This document shows, piece after piece, positions 42,649 to 53,124 of a stretch of DNA of 64,000 nucleotides. Below the pieces are notes generated by a model, which worked only from the letters and a program-made list of their open reading frames with translations, searched no databases and was not told where the DNA came from. A program made the translations under genes and the position numbers. The stretch is from Nonomuraea antri (GTDB taxonomy: Bacteria > Actinomycetota > Actinomycetes > Streptosporangiales > Streptosporangiaceae): assembly GCF_013283785.1 (NCBI RefSeq), contig NZ_JABCPZ010000009.1, forward strand, positions 1-64,000, read 5' to 3'. How positions within the stretch are numbered: the first letter of the stretch is position 1; every line of letters starts with the position of its first letter.

Positions 42649-43728
42649 ATGAGCGACGCGATGCTCGCGATCGGTACCCGCAAGGGCCTGTTCCTCGCCC
42701 GCTCGACGGACGGCGGCCCGTTCGAGGTCGAGCCGATCCGGTTCTCCACGGTCGGGGTGACGTCGGTGGCGATCGACACCCGCGGCGCCACGCCGCGCCT
42801 GCTCGCCGGCATCGAGTACGGCCACTTCGGCCCGTCCGTGATGTACTCCGACGACCTGGGCGAGACCTGGGGCGAGGCGGAGCAGCCGCCGATCGCCTTC
42901 CCGGAGAAGACCGGGGCGACGCTGGCGCGGGTGTGGCAGCTCATGCCGTCCCCGTCGGAGCCAGGCGTGGTCTGGGCCGGGGTCGAGCCCGGCGCCCTGT
43001 TCAGGTCGGAGGACCGGGGCGTCACCTACCGCCTCGTCGAGGGGCTGTGGGACCACCCGCACCGGCCCAGCTGGCAGCCGGGCGGCGGCGGGCTGTGCCT
43101 GCACACGATCATCAACCACCCCACCGACCCGGAGGTCATGGGCGTGGCGATCTCCACCGGCGGCTTCTACCGCACCAGGGACGGCGGCATGTCCTGGGAG
43201 GCGGCCAACAAGAACATCCGCGCGCCGTTCCTGCCCGAAGGCAAGCAGTACCCGGAGTACGGGCAGTGCGTGCACAAGGTGAGCATGAACCCGGCGCGGC
43301 CGGAGCGGCTGTTCCTGCAACACCACTTCGGCGTCTATCGCAGCGACGACTTCGGCGGGAGCTGGCACGACATCGGCTCGTCGCTGCCGTCGGACTTCGG
43401 CTTCCCGATCGTGGCGCACCCGTCGCGCCCCGACACCGTGTACGTGCTGCCGCTGCACGCCGACATGGACCGCACCCCGGTCGGCCACGTCTACCGGGTC
43501 TTCCGCAGCGACGACGCCGGCCGCACCTGGCAGCCGCACGGCCAGGGCCTGCCCGAAGGGCCGGTCTACGCCAGCGTGCTGCGCGACGCGATGAGCATGT
43601 CGGCGGCCGGGCTGTTCTTCGGCACGCGCGACGGCGAGGTCTACTGCTCGCGCGACGACGGCGAGACGTGGGAGCAGGTCGCCAGGCATCTGCCCGACGT
43701 GCTCAGCGTGCGCGCGGCGGTGCTGTAG
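42649..43728 (+). CDS. BNR/Asp-box repeat propeller protein (sortilin/sialidase-like fold)
   Basis: 359-aa beta-propeller with six Asp-box motifs: SDDLGETW, SEDRGVTY, TRDGGMSW, SDDFGGSW, SDDAGRTW and SRDDGETW. There is no signal peptide, and the Arg triad and catalytic Tyr of true sialidases are not apparent, so it is probably a binding or scaffold propeller in the cytoplasm. The ATG at 42649 is chosen because the family N-terminus is MLAIGTRKGLF. Three bases separate it from the MoaD-like gene, so they form an operon. Confidence 0.85.
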   Translation: MSDAMLAIGTRKGLFLARSTDGGPFEVEPIRFSTVGVTSVAIDTRGATPRLLAGIEYGHFGPSVMYSDDLGETWGEAEQPPIAFPEKTGATLARVWQLMPSPSEPGVVWAGVEPGALFRSEDRGVTYRLVEGLWDHPHRPSWQPGGGGLCLHTIINHPTDPEVMGVAISTGGFYRTRDGGMSWEAANKNIRAPFLPEGKQYPEYGQCVHKVSMNPARPERLFLQHHFGVYRSDDFGGSWHDIGSSLPSDFGFPIVAHPSRPDTVYVLPLHADMDRTPVGHVYRVFRSDDAGRTWQPHGQGLPEGPVYASVLRDAMSMSAAGLFFGTRDGEVYCSRDDGETWEQVARHLPDVLSVRAAVL

Positions 43729-43731
43729 GCG

Positions 43732-44040
43732 ATGGCCAGATCCGTGACGATGGTCGTGTTCGTGCTGCCCAGCTCCCTGCGGCGGTGGGTGAGCGGGCTG
43801 GCGGAGGTGAAGGTGTTCGCGATCGGCGCCGACCGCGACTCACCGCCGACGCTCGGTTCGGCGCTCGACATGCTGCGCCGCACGCACCCGCTGCTGGAGG
43901 AGCGGCTGCGTGACGACTACGGGCGCATCCGCAGGCACATCAACATGATCGTGTGCGGGGAGAACGCCCGCGGGCTCGGCGGCCTCGACTGCGCGCTGCC
44001 GCCGGGCGCCGAGGTGTACGTGCTCCCCGCCCTGGCCTAG
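43732..44040 (+). CDS. MoaD/ThiS-like ubiquitin-fold protein without terminal GG
   Basis: 102-aa beta-grasp protein: MVVFVLPSSLRRWV, TLGSALDMLRRTHPLLEERL, RRHINMIVCGENARGLGGLDCALPPGAEVYVLPALA. Fold features match MoaD family members, including the late hydrophobic strand, but the chain ends LPALA and lacks the Gly-Gly that is adenylated and thiolated in sulfur carriers. An ATG at 43750 would give a shorter version. Association with a BNR propeller is reported widely in annotation of actinobacteria, as far as I recall; the role is unknown. Confidence 0.8.
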   Translation: MARSVTMVVFVLPSSLRRWVSGLAEVKVFAIGADRDSPPTLGSALDMLRRTHPLLEERLRDDYGRIRRHINMIVCGENARGLGGLDCALPPGAEVYVLPALA

Positions 44041-44059
44041 GAGCCTCTGGTCGCGCGGG

Positions 44060-44770
44060 TCAGGGTGCGACGCGGCCGTTGGCGACGAACGCGGCGTGGG
44101 TGAGCGGCATCAGCTCCGCCCACGCGGCCTCCATGCGCTCGGCCACCATCTCGATCTCCCGCTGCGGGAACGAGGGCACCTTGGCCTGCTCGTTCTTGGT
44201 GCGCAGCGACAGGAAGTGCATGAGCGAGCGGGCGTTGCAGGTGGCGTACATGGTGGAGAACGTGCCGACGGGCAGCACCGCGCGCGCCACCTCGCGGGCG
44301 ACGCCGGCCTCCAGCATCTCCTGGTAGGCCTCGTAGGAGCGGGTGTAGCTGGCCTCCATGGCCTGGCGCACCAGCTTGTGCTGCTCGGCGGTGCCCTCGA
44401 CGAAGACGTACTGGCCCGGCCGGCCCTCCTGCACCAGCCTGCGGTCCTCGCCGGGGACGTAGAACGCCGGCTGCAGCTCCCGGTAGCGGCCGCTCTCCTC
44501 GTTGTACGACCAGCCCACCCGGTGCCGGTGGAACTCGCGGAACACGAAGATCGGCGCGCTGACGAAGAACGTCATCGAGTTGTGCTCGAACGGGCTGCCG
44601 TGCCGGTCGCGCATGAGGAAGTTGATCAGGCCCTTGGACCGCTCAGGGTCCTTCTCCAGCTCCTCCAGCGACTGCTCGCCCGCCGTGGACACGCGTGCCG
44701 CCCAGAGCACGTCGGTGTCGGACGCACTGTGTTTGACCAGCTCAACCGTCACGTCGTCGAGAAAGCGCAC
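44060..44770 (-). CDS. thyX: flavin-dependent thymidylate synthase ThyX
   Basis: 236-aa FAD enzyme methylating dUMP to dTMP using methylene-tetrahydrofolate and NADPH. ThyX hallmarks are HGSPFEHNSMTFFV, FREFHRHRVGWSYNEESGRY, and the C-terminal LRTKNEQAK. The signature has eight residues rather than seven between RHR (82-84) and the conserved Ser93. GTG at 44770 with AAGGGGG upstream; a longer reading has no support. It may be the only dTMP synthase in the cell or coexist with ThyA. Confidence 0.94.
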   Translation of the reverse strand: MRFLDDVTVELVKHSASDTDVLWAARVSTAGEQSLEELEKDPERSKGLINFLMRDRHGSPFEHNSMTFFVSAPIFVFREFHRHRVGWSYNEESGRYRELQPAFYVPGEDRRLVQEGRPGQYVFVEGTAEQHKLVRQAMEASYTRSYEAYQEMLEAGVAREVARAVLPVGTFSTMYATCNARSLMHFLSLRTKNEQAKVPSFPQREIEMVAERMEAAWAELMPLTHAAFVANGRVAP

Positions 44771-44821
44771 GCGCGGAACCCCCTTCGTCCGGAACCTTGC
44801 CGCCCGCCATCGTACGCCTGC

Positions 44822-44853
44822 CCGCCGTGCCCCAGGGACGGGGGACACGGCGG
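44822..44853 (-). terminator. hairpin after the M4 protease gene
   Basis: CCGCCGTG (44822-44829) and CACGGCGG (44846-44853) with an inner CCCC/GGGG pair, 29 bp beyond the protease stop in the transcription direction and before the thyX stretch. It could also pause the region upstream of thyX. Confidence 0.45.
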
Positions 44854-44882
44854 ACAGGGTGCGATCGGGCAGGTGAGCCGGG

Positions 44883-47549
44883 TCAGCAGTGGCGGGCGAG
44901 CCGGTCGCGGGTGACCAGATCGGTATCGCCGGCGGTGCCGTCGATCCAGACCACGCGCCGGCCCTCGCCGGAGGCGAACACCGATTGCTCGCCCTGGTTG
45001 CAGGACAGACGCTCCAGCGGGCCGCCCGTGACCGGCACCTGGAACAGCTTGGGCAGGCTGGCGTTGGTCCAGTCGAACTCGCTGGGGTTCAGCCCGATGG
45101 TGACGATGGTGTCGTTGGCGTCCAGCGAGACGGGCTGCGGGGCCTTGGGCCCGTCCGGCACGACGGCGGTGGTTCCGGTGCCGTCGGCGGCGGCCCGCAT
45201 GACGCCGTAGCGGCCGTCACGGTCGGTGTCGGTGTACCAGACGACGTGGTCGCTGGTCATGATCGGCAGCAGCGACAGCGACGGCAGCCGGCCGGTGCCG
45301 GGCACCTCGGGGATCACGGTTTCCTTGCCCGTGGCCAGGTCGTACACGACGGGGGTGCTGCGCGAGAACCCGCCCTCGACCCACACGCGGACGTAGGCCA
45401 GCTTGCCGCCCTTGATCGACGGCTGGAAGCCGCGCACGCCGGCGGCGGGCGTGAGGTTGACCGGCTCGGCGTCCCCGCGCTTCAGCCAGATCTCGGTCTC
45501 CCTGGTGGCGGGGTCGGCCGCGTCCCAGGCGACGGCGTCCCCCGAGACGACCACGGAGTTGACGACCGAAGGCGACCGTGCCACCAGCCGGGACGGCGTG
45601 CCGGCGGTCAGCGGCCTGGCGCGGATCTGGAAGTCGGCGCCGTCGTTGTCGTAGGACGCCCAGACCGCCTGCCTGCCGTCGGTGGCCGGGGCGTAGTTCC
45701 ACCGGTCGTCGTCGGAGAGCGTGGTTGTCCTGCCGCCGTGCACCCGGCCGGTGACGATCGAGGTCGGCCGCGCGCCGTCGGGCGAGGAGTTGGACACCAC
45801 GTACCTGTCGCCCGCCACGTCGGGGTAGGCGGTGAAGTCGGTGATGTTGTCGACCAGGACGCGGCTGTCGGCGCCGACGCGCCGCTCCCAGCCCTTCCTG
45901 ATGCCGTGCCGCTCGAAGGCCAGCGCGACCGTCAGCCGGTCGCGCGGCGACAGCCCGGCGGCCCTGGCCGCGGACTCCACGGCGCGGCGGCCGTCCACGA
46001 AGTCGTCCAGCGGGGTCATGTACTCGGTCAGCGCCTTGTAGACGACCTTGTCGAAGCGGGTGCCGAGCTTCTCCCTGACGTCCCACAGCGCGCCGGAGAA
46101 GATCGTGGAGTTGAGGTGCACGCCGCCGTTGTCGGAGGCCACGGTGACGCCCAGGTAGTCCTCGGCGGCGACGCGGTCGTCGTCCAGGTCGCGGAGTGCG
46201 CACTGGGCGGGCGTGCCGCTCTTGCACAGGCGGTCGCCGAGCAGGCTGGCGTCCGGGTGGCTCATCGGGACGCCGAGCGCCCCGATCTCGACGGCGTTGC
46301 CGAAGTAGTCGGCCAGGCCCTCGTTCATGGCCCCGGACTGCCCCAGGTAGACCAGGTCGGCGCTGTTCGTGATGACGCCGTGGGTCATCTCGTGGCCGAC
46401 CACGTCCAGGCCGGCGGCGAAGGAGTGGTAGCTGGGGCCGCCGCCGCCGTAGACCATCTTGGTGCCGTCCCAGAACGCGTTCTCGAACGGCCGGCCCAGG
46501 TAGGTGACGTTGACGACGGAGTACATCGTCCCGCCCTTGCCGTCGAGCCCTTCGCGGCCCAGGTTCCGGTAGAACTCGTACACCTTGCCGGAGCCCCAGT
46601 GGGCGTCGACGGCGCCGGTCTCGGTGTGCTGCGGGCCGAAGACCGGGGTGGGCGACTCGGCGAGCTTGGTGCCGGCCGGGACGCCCGGGGAGAAGAAGCC
46701 GCCGACGTCGGCCTTGTTCGCGTCGTAGGTGAGGATCTCGCCGGTGGCGCCGTTCCACATCGGGCGGGCGCGGTCACGCAGCTCGTGCCCGCCGTCGGCG
46801 CGCTGGTAGACGTTCAGCGGGACGTCCGCGCCGTGCGCCGTGCGGCCCGAACCCTCGGCCGGCCCCTCGAAGCGCAGCCTGTCGATGGCGAACAGCGGCC
46901 GGCCCGAGTGCGCGTCCACGTAGGCGTCGAGCAGGACGGGGCGGTGCCGTTTCACGTCGTCGCCGCGGAGCACGAGGTGCCAGGCCAGCAGGCCCTTGCC
47001 GCGCGGCAGCACGACCAGCTCGGCCCCGCCCGTGGCCTCGGTCCCCGCGGTGGCGGTCTCCCTGATCTCGCGATCCCTGATCAGGCGGGCGAGCGCGATC
47101 TCGCCGGCCCGCGCGGCGCTCACCCTGGGGGTGGCGTCGACGTCCAGGCCGGTCTGGAAGCGGCCGCCGGCCCCGGTGATCTGCCGCTGCCCGCCCTCGT
47201 CGCGCAGGTGGACCAGGTACTGGCCGCCGAGGACCGGCAGGTTCTTGTAGCGCTGGGCGAAGCGCACGGTCTGGTCGCGCCCGTCGGTGACGGTGTGCAG
47301 CGGGACGAGGTCGGCCGGGTTCAGGTGGTAGCGCGGATCGGCCAGATGCGCCTTGGCCGCGGCGACGGGGTCGGCCGACGCGGCGGGCTCGGCCAGGCCG
47401 CTCACCTCGGCCGGGGCGGCGGTGCCGGCACGGGACTCCACTTGCGGTTGCGGCGGGTCGTCCGCGTTCGCGACGCCGGGTAAGGCCATCGACAAGGGCA
47501 GCGCCAAGGACAAGGCGGCGATCGTGGCGGTGATGGGACGCCAGGACAC
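44883..47549 (-). CDS. secreted M4-family (thermolysin-like) metalloprotease with C-terminal propeller
   Basis: 888-aa exported zinc protease. Signal peptide (1-29, cut near ANADD), FTP/PepSY propeptide (about 60-225), then the M4 catalytic domain: HEMTH at 386-390, GAMNEGLADYFG with Glu410, and GGVHLNS with His478 as the acid-base. The region from about 570 on has repeated TolB/WD-like blades (VVSNSSPDGARP, AVWASYDNDGAD, VAWDAADP, VVWYTDTDRDG) and ends with a Cys pair. GTG start after GGAGG. Role: secreted protein degradation; the propeller may bind substrate. Confidence 0.93.
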   Translation of the reverse strand: MSWRPITATIAALSLALPLSMALPGVANADDPPQPQVESRAGTAAPAEVSGLAEPAASADPVAAAKAHLADPRYHLNPADLVPLHTVTDGRDQTVRFAQRYKNLPVLGGQYLVHLRDEGGQRQITGAGGRFQTGLDVDATPRVSAARAGEIALARLIRDREIRETATAGTEATGGAELVVLPRGKGLLAWHLVLRGDDVKRHRPVLLDAYVDAHSGRPLFAIDRLRFEGPAEGSGRTAHGADVPLNVYQRADGGHELRDRARPMWNGATGEILTYDANKADVGGFFSPGVPAGTKLAESPTPVFGPQHTETGAVDAHWGSGKVYEFYRNLGREGLDGKGGTMYSVVNVTYLGRPFENAFWDGTKMVYGGGGPSYHSFAAGLDVVGHEMTHGVITNSADLVYLGQSGAMNEGLADYFGNAVEIGALGVPMSHPDASLLGDRLCKSGTPAQCALRDLDDDRVAAEDYLGVTVASDNGGVHLNSTIFSGALWDVREKLGTRFDKVVYKALTEYMTPLDDFVDGRRAVESAARAAGLSPRDRLTVALAFERHGIRKGWERRVGADSRVLVDNITDFTAYPDVAGDRYVVSNSSPDGARPTSIVTGRVHGGRTTTLSDDDRWNYAPATDGRQAVWASYDNDGADFQIRARPLTAGTPSRLVARSPSVVNSVVVSGDAVAWDAADPATRETEIWLKRGDAEPVNLTPAAGVRGFQPSIKGGKLAYVRVWVEGGFSRSTPVVYDLATGKETVIPEVPGTGRLPSLSLLPIMTSDHVVWYTDTDRDGRYGVMRAAADGTGTTAVVPDGPKAPQPVSLDANDTIVTIGLNPSEFDWTNASLPKLFQVPVTGGPLERLSCNQGEQSVFASGEGRRVVWIDGTAGDTDLVTRDRLARHC

Positions 47550-47638
47550 GACACCTCCAGGTGTGTGTAGGGGGTTCTGGCGTCCTGATCATCACCGCAT
47601 ATTTGACAAGGAGACAAATCACGATTCGATTACTTTAG

Positions 47639-47660
47639 TTTGGAAATTGTGCTTTCCAAA
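47639..47660. promoter_or_regulatory. 22-bp palindrome upstream of the M4 protease gene
   Basis: TTTGGAAA-ttgtgc-TTTCCAAA (47639-47646, 47653-47660), a perfect AT-rich inverted repeat about 90 bp from the protease start and 32 bp past the glpK stop. In so GC-rich a genome it is likelier to be an operator for the protease than a terminator. The rest of the gap (47550-47691) has TTGTCA-like and AT-rich promoter-like sequence. Confidence 0.5.
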
Positions 47661-47691
47661 CAGAAACGCGCATTCGATCGTCCGGCGTTTC

Positions 47692-49203
<1,512 letters not shown>

Positions 49204-49223
49204 GGTTCTCCTCCGGGTTCGGG

Positions 49224-50030
49224 TCAGACGCGGCCCGCGTCCTCGACGTCGGGCTCGGGCTCGGGCAGGAATCGGGCGATCAGCAGCTGGTAGAGCCCGG
49301 CGCCCACCAGCCCGCCGATCAGGGGTCCGATGATGGGCACCCAGAAGTACGGGTCGCCGTACTGATCTCGCCAGGCGCCCGAGTACCCGGTGAGGAAGCT
49401 GGCCAGGCGCGGCCCGAAGTCGCGCGCCGGGTTGATGGCGTAACCGGCGTTGGTTCCCCATGCCATGCCGATGCCCACGATGAGCAGGCCGATGACGACC
49501 GGGCTGAGGTTGGCGCTGGGCGCCAGGTTGTGCGAGTCGGACAGCGCGTAGATGACGAACAGCAGGATCGCGGTGCCGATGATCTGGTCGCGGAAGCCGC
49601 CCCACATGCCCACCGGCAGCTCGCCGTTACCCGGCAGGGTGGAGAAGACGCCCTGGGTCTTCAGCGTGTGCTCCGGGTCGGCCTTGGTCAGCACCTCGGT
49701 GTAGTTCCAGCGCACCAGCAGCGCCCCGGCGAACGCGCCGGCGGTCTGGGCCAGCGCGTACGGCAGCACCTTGGCCCACGGGAAGCCGCGGAAGGCGGCG
49801 AAGGCCAGCGTGACGGCCGGGTTGAGATGGGCGCCGGTGATGCGCCCGGCCACGTAGACGCCGAGCGCCACGCCGATGCCCCAGGCCCAGGCGATGCTGT
49901 CGTGGTCGCCCAGCTCGGCCGCGCTCACCTGGGCGACGACGCCCACGCCGAACAGGATCAGCACCATCGTCCCGGCGAACTCGGCGATGAGTTCACCGGC
50001 CAGCCCGATCCGATTGAGACGTTCGACCAC
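49224..50030 (-). CDS. glpF: glycerol facilitator (MIP/aquaglyceroporin)
   Basis: 268-aa six-helix channel. The two half-helices carry HLNPAVT and the second NPA in [11 protein letters not shown], with the Asp after NPAR typical of glycerol-conducting GlpF. Start is GTG at 50030 with a GGGGG stretch upstream. It is first in the glpF-glpK operon and delivers glycerol for phosphorylation. Confidence 0.95.
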   Translation of the reverse strand: MVERLNRIGLAGELIAEFAGTMVLILFGVGVVAQVSAAELGDHDSIAWAWGIGVALGVYVAGRITGAHLNPAVTLAFAAFRGFPWAKVLPYALAQTAGAFAGALLVRWNYTEVLTKADPEHTLKTQGVFSTLPGNGELPVGMWGGFRDQIIGTAILLFVIYALSDSHNLAPSANLSPVVIGLLIVGIGMAWGTNAGYAINPARDFGPRLASFLTGYSGAWRDQYGDPYFWVPIIGPLIGGLVGAGLYQLLIARFLPEPEPDVEDAGRV

Positions 50031-50143
50031 GGTTGCCCCCGCTTTTTGGTGGTGTCGGCGTTGTGTGCCATTCCCTGAACCGGGAAACGTATACGGACTG
50101 TGAGTGATTGAGCACGCAGAGTTTGAGCAGGGGGCCGGAACTC
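50031..50143. promoter_or_regulatory. divergent glpF/glpD control region
   Basis: Contains TTCCC-N6-GGGAA (50071-50086) and the palindromic GTATAC (50089-50094) that can form part of a -10 on either strand. A glycerol-responsive IclR-type regulator (GylR-like) would be expected in this group, but none is encoded nearby and the site is unproven. Confidence 0.4.
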
Positions 50144-51832
50144 ATGAACATGACCGGGGCGCTCGACGCCAGGAACCGGCAGGCCGCCGTCGACCGGCTG
50201 GCCACGCAGACGTTCGACGTGCTCGTCATCGGCGGCGGCGTGACCGGCGCGGGCGCCGCGCTGGACGCCGCCTCCCGCGGCCTGCGCGTCGCGCTGGTGG
50301 AGAGCCAGGACCTGGCCGCGGGCACGTCGAGCAGGTCGAGCAAGCTGATCCACGGCGGGCTGCGCTACCTGGAGCAGTTCGACTTCAAGCTGGTCCGCGA
50401 GGCGCTGAAGGAACGCGACCTGCTGGTCTCGCGGCTGGCCCCGCACCTGGTCAAGCCGGTCACGTTCCTGTACCCGCTGCAGCGCGGCATGATCGAGCGG
50501 CCCTACGTCGGCGCCGGGCTCACCCTGTACGACACGCTGGAGGGCATGCGCCGGCCGATGCCCAGGCACCGGTACCTGTCGGTCAAGGAGTCGCGCAGGA
50601 TGGTGCCGGGGCTGCGTGCCGACGCGTTGTCCGGCGGCATGATCTACTTCGACGCCCAGGTGGACGACGCCCGCTTCACCCTCGCCTTGGCCAGGACGGC
50701 CGCCGCGCACGGCGCGGTGATCGCCACCCGCGCCCGGGCCGTCGAGATGCTGCGCGACCAGGGCAGCGAGCGGATCGTCGGCGCCCGCGTGCGCGACGAG
50801 GAGAGCGGCCGCGAGCTCGACGTCAAGGCCGACGCCGTGGTCGTGTGCGCCGGGGTGTGGACCGACCCGGTCAACGCGCTGCCCGGCGCGGCGCCGGCCG
50901 GGTTCAAGGTCAGGATGTCGAAGGGCGTGCACATCATGGTGCCCGGCGACGCCATCGCGTCGTCCACCGGCATGATCATCCCGACCGAGAAGAGCGTGCT
51001 GTTCATCATCCCGTGGACCAGGCGGCGGTGGATCGTCGGCACCACCGACACCGACTACGACGGCGACAGGGCGGAGCCCGCCGCCACCGGCGAGGACATC
51101 GACTACCTCCTGGAACACGCCAACGCGGTGCTGTCCAGGCCGCTGACCCGCGACGACGTGGTCGGCGTCTACGTGGGGCTGCGGCCGCTGGTGGCCGCCG
51201 ACGAGAGCTCGGCCACCACCAAGCTGTCACGCGAGCACGTCGTGGACGTGCCGATGCCCGGGCTGGCCACGATCGCCGGCGGGAAGTTCACCACGTACCG
51301 GGTGATGGCCAAGGACGTGATCGACGCCGCGCTGGAGGGCTTCGACGTGCCCGATTCAGTCACCGACAAGCTCCCGCTGATCGGCGCCGACGGGCTGCCC
51401 GCGGTGCGCGCGTCGGTGCGCCGCCTGGTGCAGGACCACGACCTGGACACCGACGTCGTCAACCACCTCATCAGGCGCTACGGCACGCTCGCGCTGGAGG
51501 TGCTGGCTGTGATCGACGCCGACCACTCGCTGGCCGAGCCGCTGGTGCCCGGCTGCCCGTGGATCAGGGCCGAGGTGGTCTACGCCGTCACGCACGAGGG
51601 CGCGCTGCACGCCGAGGACGTGCTGTCGCGCAGGACCCGGATGCTCATCGAGGCCATCCCGCCCGCGCTCGACGCCGCCCCGGTGGTGGCCCGGCTGATG
51701 GCGGGCCTGCTCGGCTGGGACGAGGCCAGGGTCGAGGCGGAGGTGGCGCGCTGCCGCACCCTGATCGAGGCCGAGCAGCGGGCGCTGGCCGAGGCCACCG
51801 CCCCGCGCCGGGAGCCGGCCGCGGCCTCGTGA
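50144..51832 (+). CDS. glpD: FAD-dependent glycerol-3-phosphate dehydrogenase
   Basis: 562-aa membrane-associated flavoenzyme oxidising glycerol-3-phosphate to dihydroxyacetone phosphate and passing electrons to quinone. VLVIGGGVTGAGAALDAASRG is the FAD fold; TSSRSSKLIHGGLRYLEQ, GGKFTTYRVMA and the C-terminal helical domain follow the family. ATG at 50144; a TTG at 50108 is open but lies in the leader. Adjacent to glpF-glpK, it completes the glycerol pathway. Confidence 0.95.
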   Translation: MNMTGALDARNRQAAVDRLATQTFDVLVIGGGVTGAGAALDAASRGLRVALVESQDLAAGTSSRSSKLIHGGLRYLEQFDFKLVREALKERDLLVSRLAPHLVKPVTFLYPLQRGMIERPYVGAGLTLYDTLEGMRRPMPRHRYLSVKESRRMVPGLRADALSGGMIYFDAQVDDARFTLALARTAAAHGAVIATRARAVEMLRDQGSERIVGARVRDEESGRELDVKADAVVVCAGVWTDPVNALPGAAPAGFKVRMSKGVHIMVPGDAIASSTGMIIPTEKSVLFIIPWTRRRWIVGTTDTDYDGDRAEPAATGEDIDYLLEHANAVLSRPLTRDDVVGVYVGLRPLVAADESSATTKLSREHVVDVPMPGLATIAGGKFTTYRVMAKDVIDAALEGFDVPDSVTDKLPLIGADGLPAVRASVRRLVQDHDLDTDVVNHLIRRYGTLALEVLAVIDADHSLAEPLVPGCPWIRAEVVYAVTHEGALHAEDVLSRRTRMLIEAIPPALDAAPVVARLMAGLLGWDEARVEAEVARCRTLIEAEQRALAEATAPRREPAAAS

Positions 51833-51842
51833 ACCGGGCGGG

Positions 51843-52988
51843 TCACAGGCGGTAGACGCGGCGGGCGTTGCCCGAGCCGATCATGTGGGCGATCCTGGCC
51901 GCGTCGGCGTTCGTCCACTCCCCCGCCGCCAGCCGCGACGCCAGCGCCGCCGCCAGCGACCGCCGGAAGTACAGCGCGCCGAGATAGCAGGTCTCGGCCA
52001 CGCCGTGGCAGTCGGAGCTGTAGAGCTGCTTGTGGAACGGGGCCAGCGCGAGCAGTTCGTCCATGAGGCGGGCCGACCCGGCCGCGGTGTGCGCGAGCGC
52101 GAGCCCGAGGTCGACGTAGACGTGCGGGAACACGTTGGCCAGGTAGGCGGCCTGGCGCAGGAACGGGTAGCAGTGCAGCAGGATCACCGGCACGCCGACG
52201 GGCTGCAGCGCCCTGATGAAGCCGCTCAGCCTGGCCGGGTCGGTGCGGTGCAGGTCGCGGACGGGGCCGCCGAACCCGGCGTGGACCTGCAGCGGCAGGC
52301 CGCCGTCCCTGGCCACGTCCACGGCCGTCCAGAGCAGGTGACGCAGCAGCGTGGGCTCGGTCAGCGGCTCCTTGGGGTCGGACAGGCGGCGGTTGGCCGC
52401 CGCGATCACCGCGCCCCTGCTCGGCCTGGACGGTTCGAAGTCGAAGCCGCACCGGCGGCCGATGACGGTCTTCAGCCCGACCGCCCCCGCCGCCCTGGCG
52501 GTCAGCTCGTCGCCGAGCACGTCCATGTAGTCGACGGCGGCCTCGGCCAGCTCGGCCACGTCCTGCTCGATCTGCTCGATCCTGACGATCTCGTCGGCGG
52601 CCGCGCCGCCCTGCCGGCCCATCTCGGCCGCCGAGAGCAGGCCGGCGTCCTCCGTGCCGGTGTCGACCAGGAACGCCACCACGCCGGAGGCGCGCAGCAG
52701 CCGCCGGTTCACCTCGTCGGCGCCCAGCTCGGCGCGGCGGGCCAGGTAGGTGGCGGGCGCGGCGTGCGGCGCCAGGTCCAGCACGGGCGCGCACCAGCGG
52801 CGCAGCCCGGCGCCGAACGGGGTGTCGAAGTGCGTGGTGCCCGGCGGGGCGGGCGCGCCGCCCTCGTTGATGAGCAGCTCGAACCCGGCCCTGGTCAGCT
52901 CGTCGCGGCGAACCCCGTGACAGTGGTGGTCGACCAGCGGGGCGAGCAGGGCGTCACGCACCGTATCGGGCAGGTCTACGGGGAGCAT
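51843..52988 (-). CDS. amidohydrolase-family TIM-barrel protein (Amidohydro_2-like)
   Basis: 381-aa metal-dependent hydrolase/decarboxylase-fold protein. Motifs: DHHCHG near 20-25, GLPLQVHAGFGG near 240, VILLHCYPF near 280 and SSDCHGVAE near 330, the usual His/His/His/Asp metal-site layout. It resembles the amidohydrolase domain found beside or fused to glutamine synthetase-like proteins (FluG type), though no such neighbour is present. Leaderless -10 six bases before the ATG. Substrate unknown. Confidence 0.82.
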   Translation of the reverse strand: MLPVDLPDTVRDALLAPLVDHHCHGVRRDELTRAGFELLINEGGAPAPPGTTHFDTPFGAGLRRWCAPVLDLAPHAAPATYLARRAELGADEVNRRLLRASGVVAFLVDTGTEDAGLLSAAEMGRQGGAAADEIVRIEQIEQDVAELAEAAVDYMDVLGDELTARAAGAVGLKTVIGRRCGFDFEPSRPSRGAVIAAANRRLSDPKEPLTEPTLLRHLLWTAVDVARDGGLPLQVHAGFGGPVRDLHRTDPARLSGFIRALQPVGVPVILLHCYPFLRQAAYLANVFPHVYVDLGLALAHTAAGSARLMDELLALAPFHKQLYSSDCHGVAETCYLGALYFRRSLAAALASRLAAGEWTNADAARIAHMIGSGNARRVYRL

Positions 52989-52994
52989 GCGGAG

Positions 52995-53000
52995 ACTCTA
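52995..53000 (-). promoter_or_regulatory. -10 element, leaderless start of the amidohydrolase gene
   Basis: TAGAGT on the minus strand ends six bases before the ATG at 52988, with no ribosome-binding site. Confidence 0.45.
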
Positions 53001-53080
53001 GGGGGCCGCGCCCGCTTCCCGTGGACGTTTGACGAAGGGAAATCCCGGTCCGGGCGGATCGGGCACCCCGCAGGAGCGGC

Positions 53081-53106
53081 CCCGGCGGGAGTGTGTGCCC
53101 GCCGGG
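53081..53106 (-). terminator. hairpin terminator after trpE(G)
   Basis: Perfect 9-bp arms CCCGGCGGG (53081-53089) and complement (53098-53106), 8-nt loop, 18 bp past the trpE(G) stop. Confidence 0.65.
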
Positions 53107-53124
53107 ACCTTCCGCAGGCGACCG

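Noticed and set aside
42649..43728. A sialidase
   Set aside because: Asp-boxes alone are fold markers; the arginine triad and catalytic Tyr/Glu are not recognisable, and there is no signal peptide.
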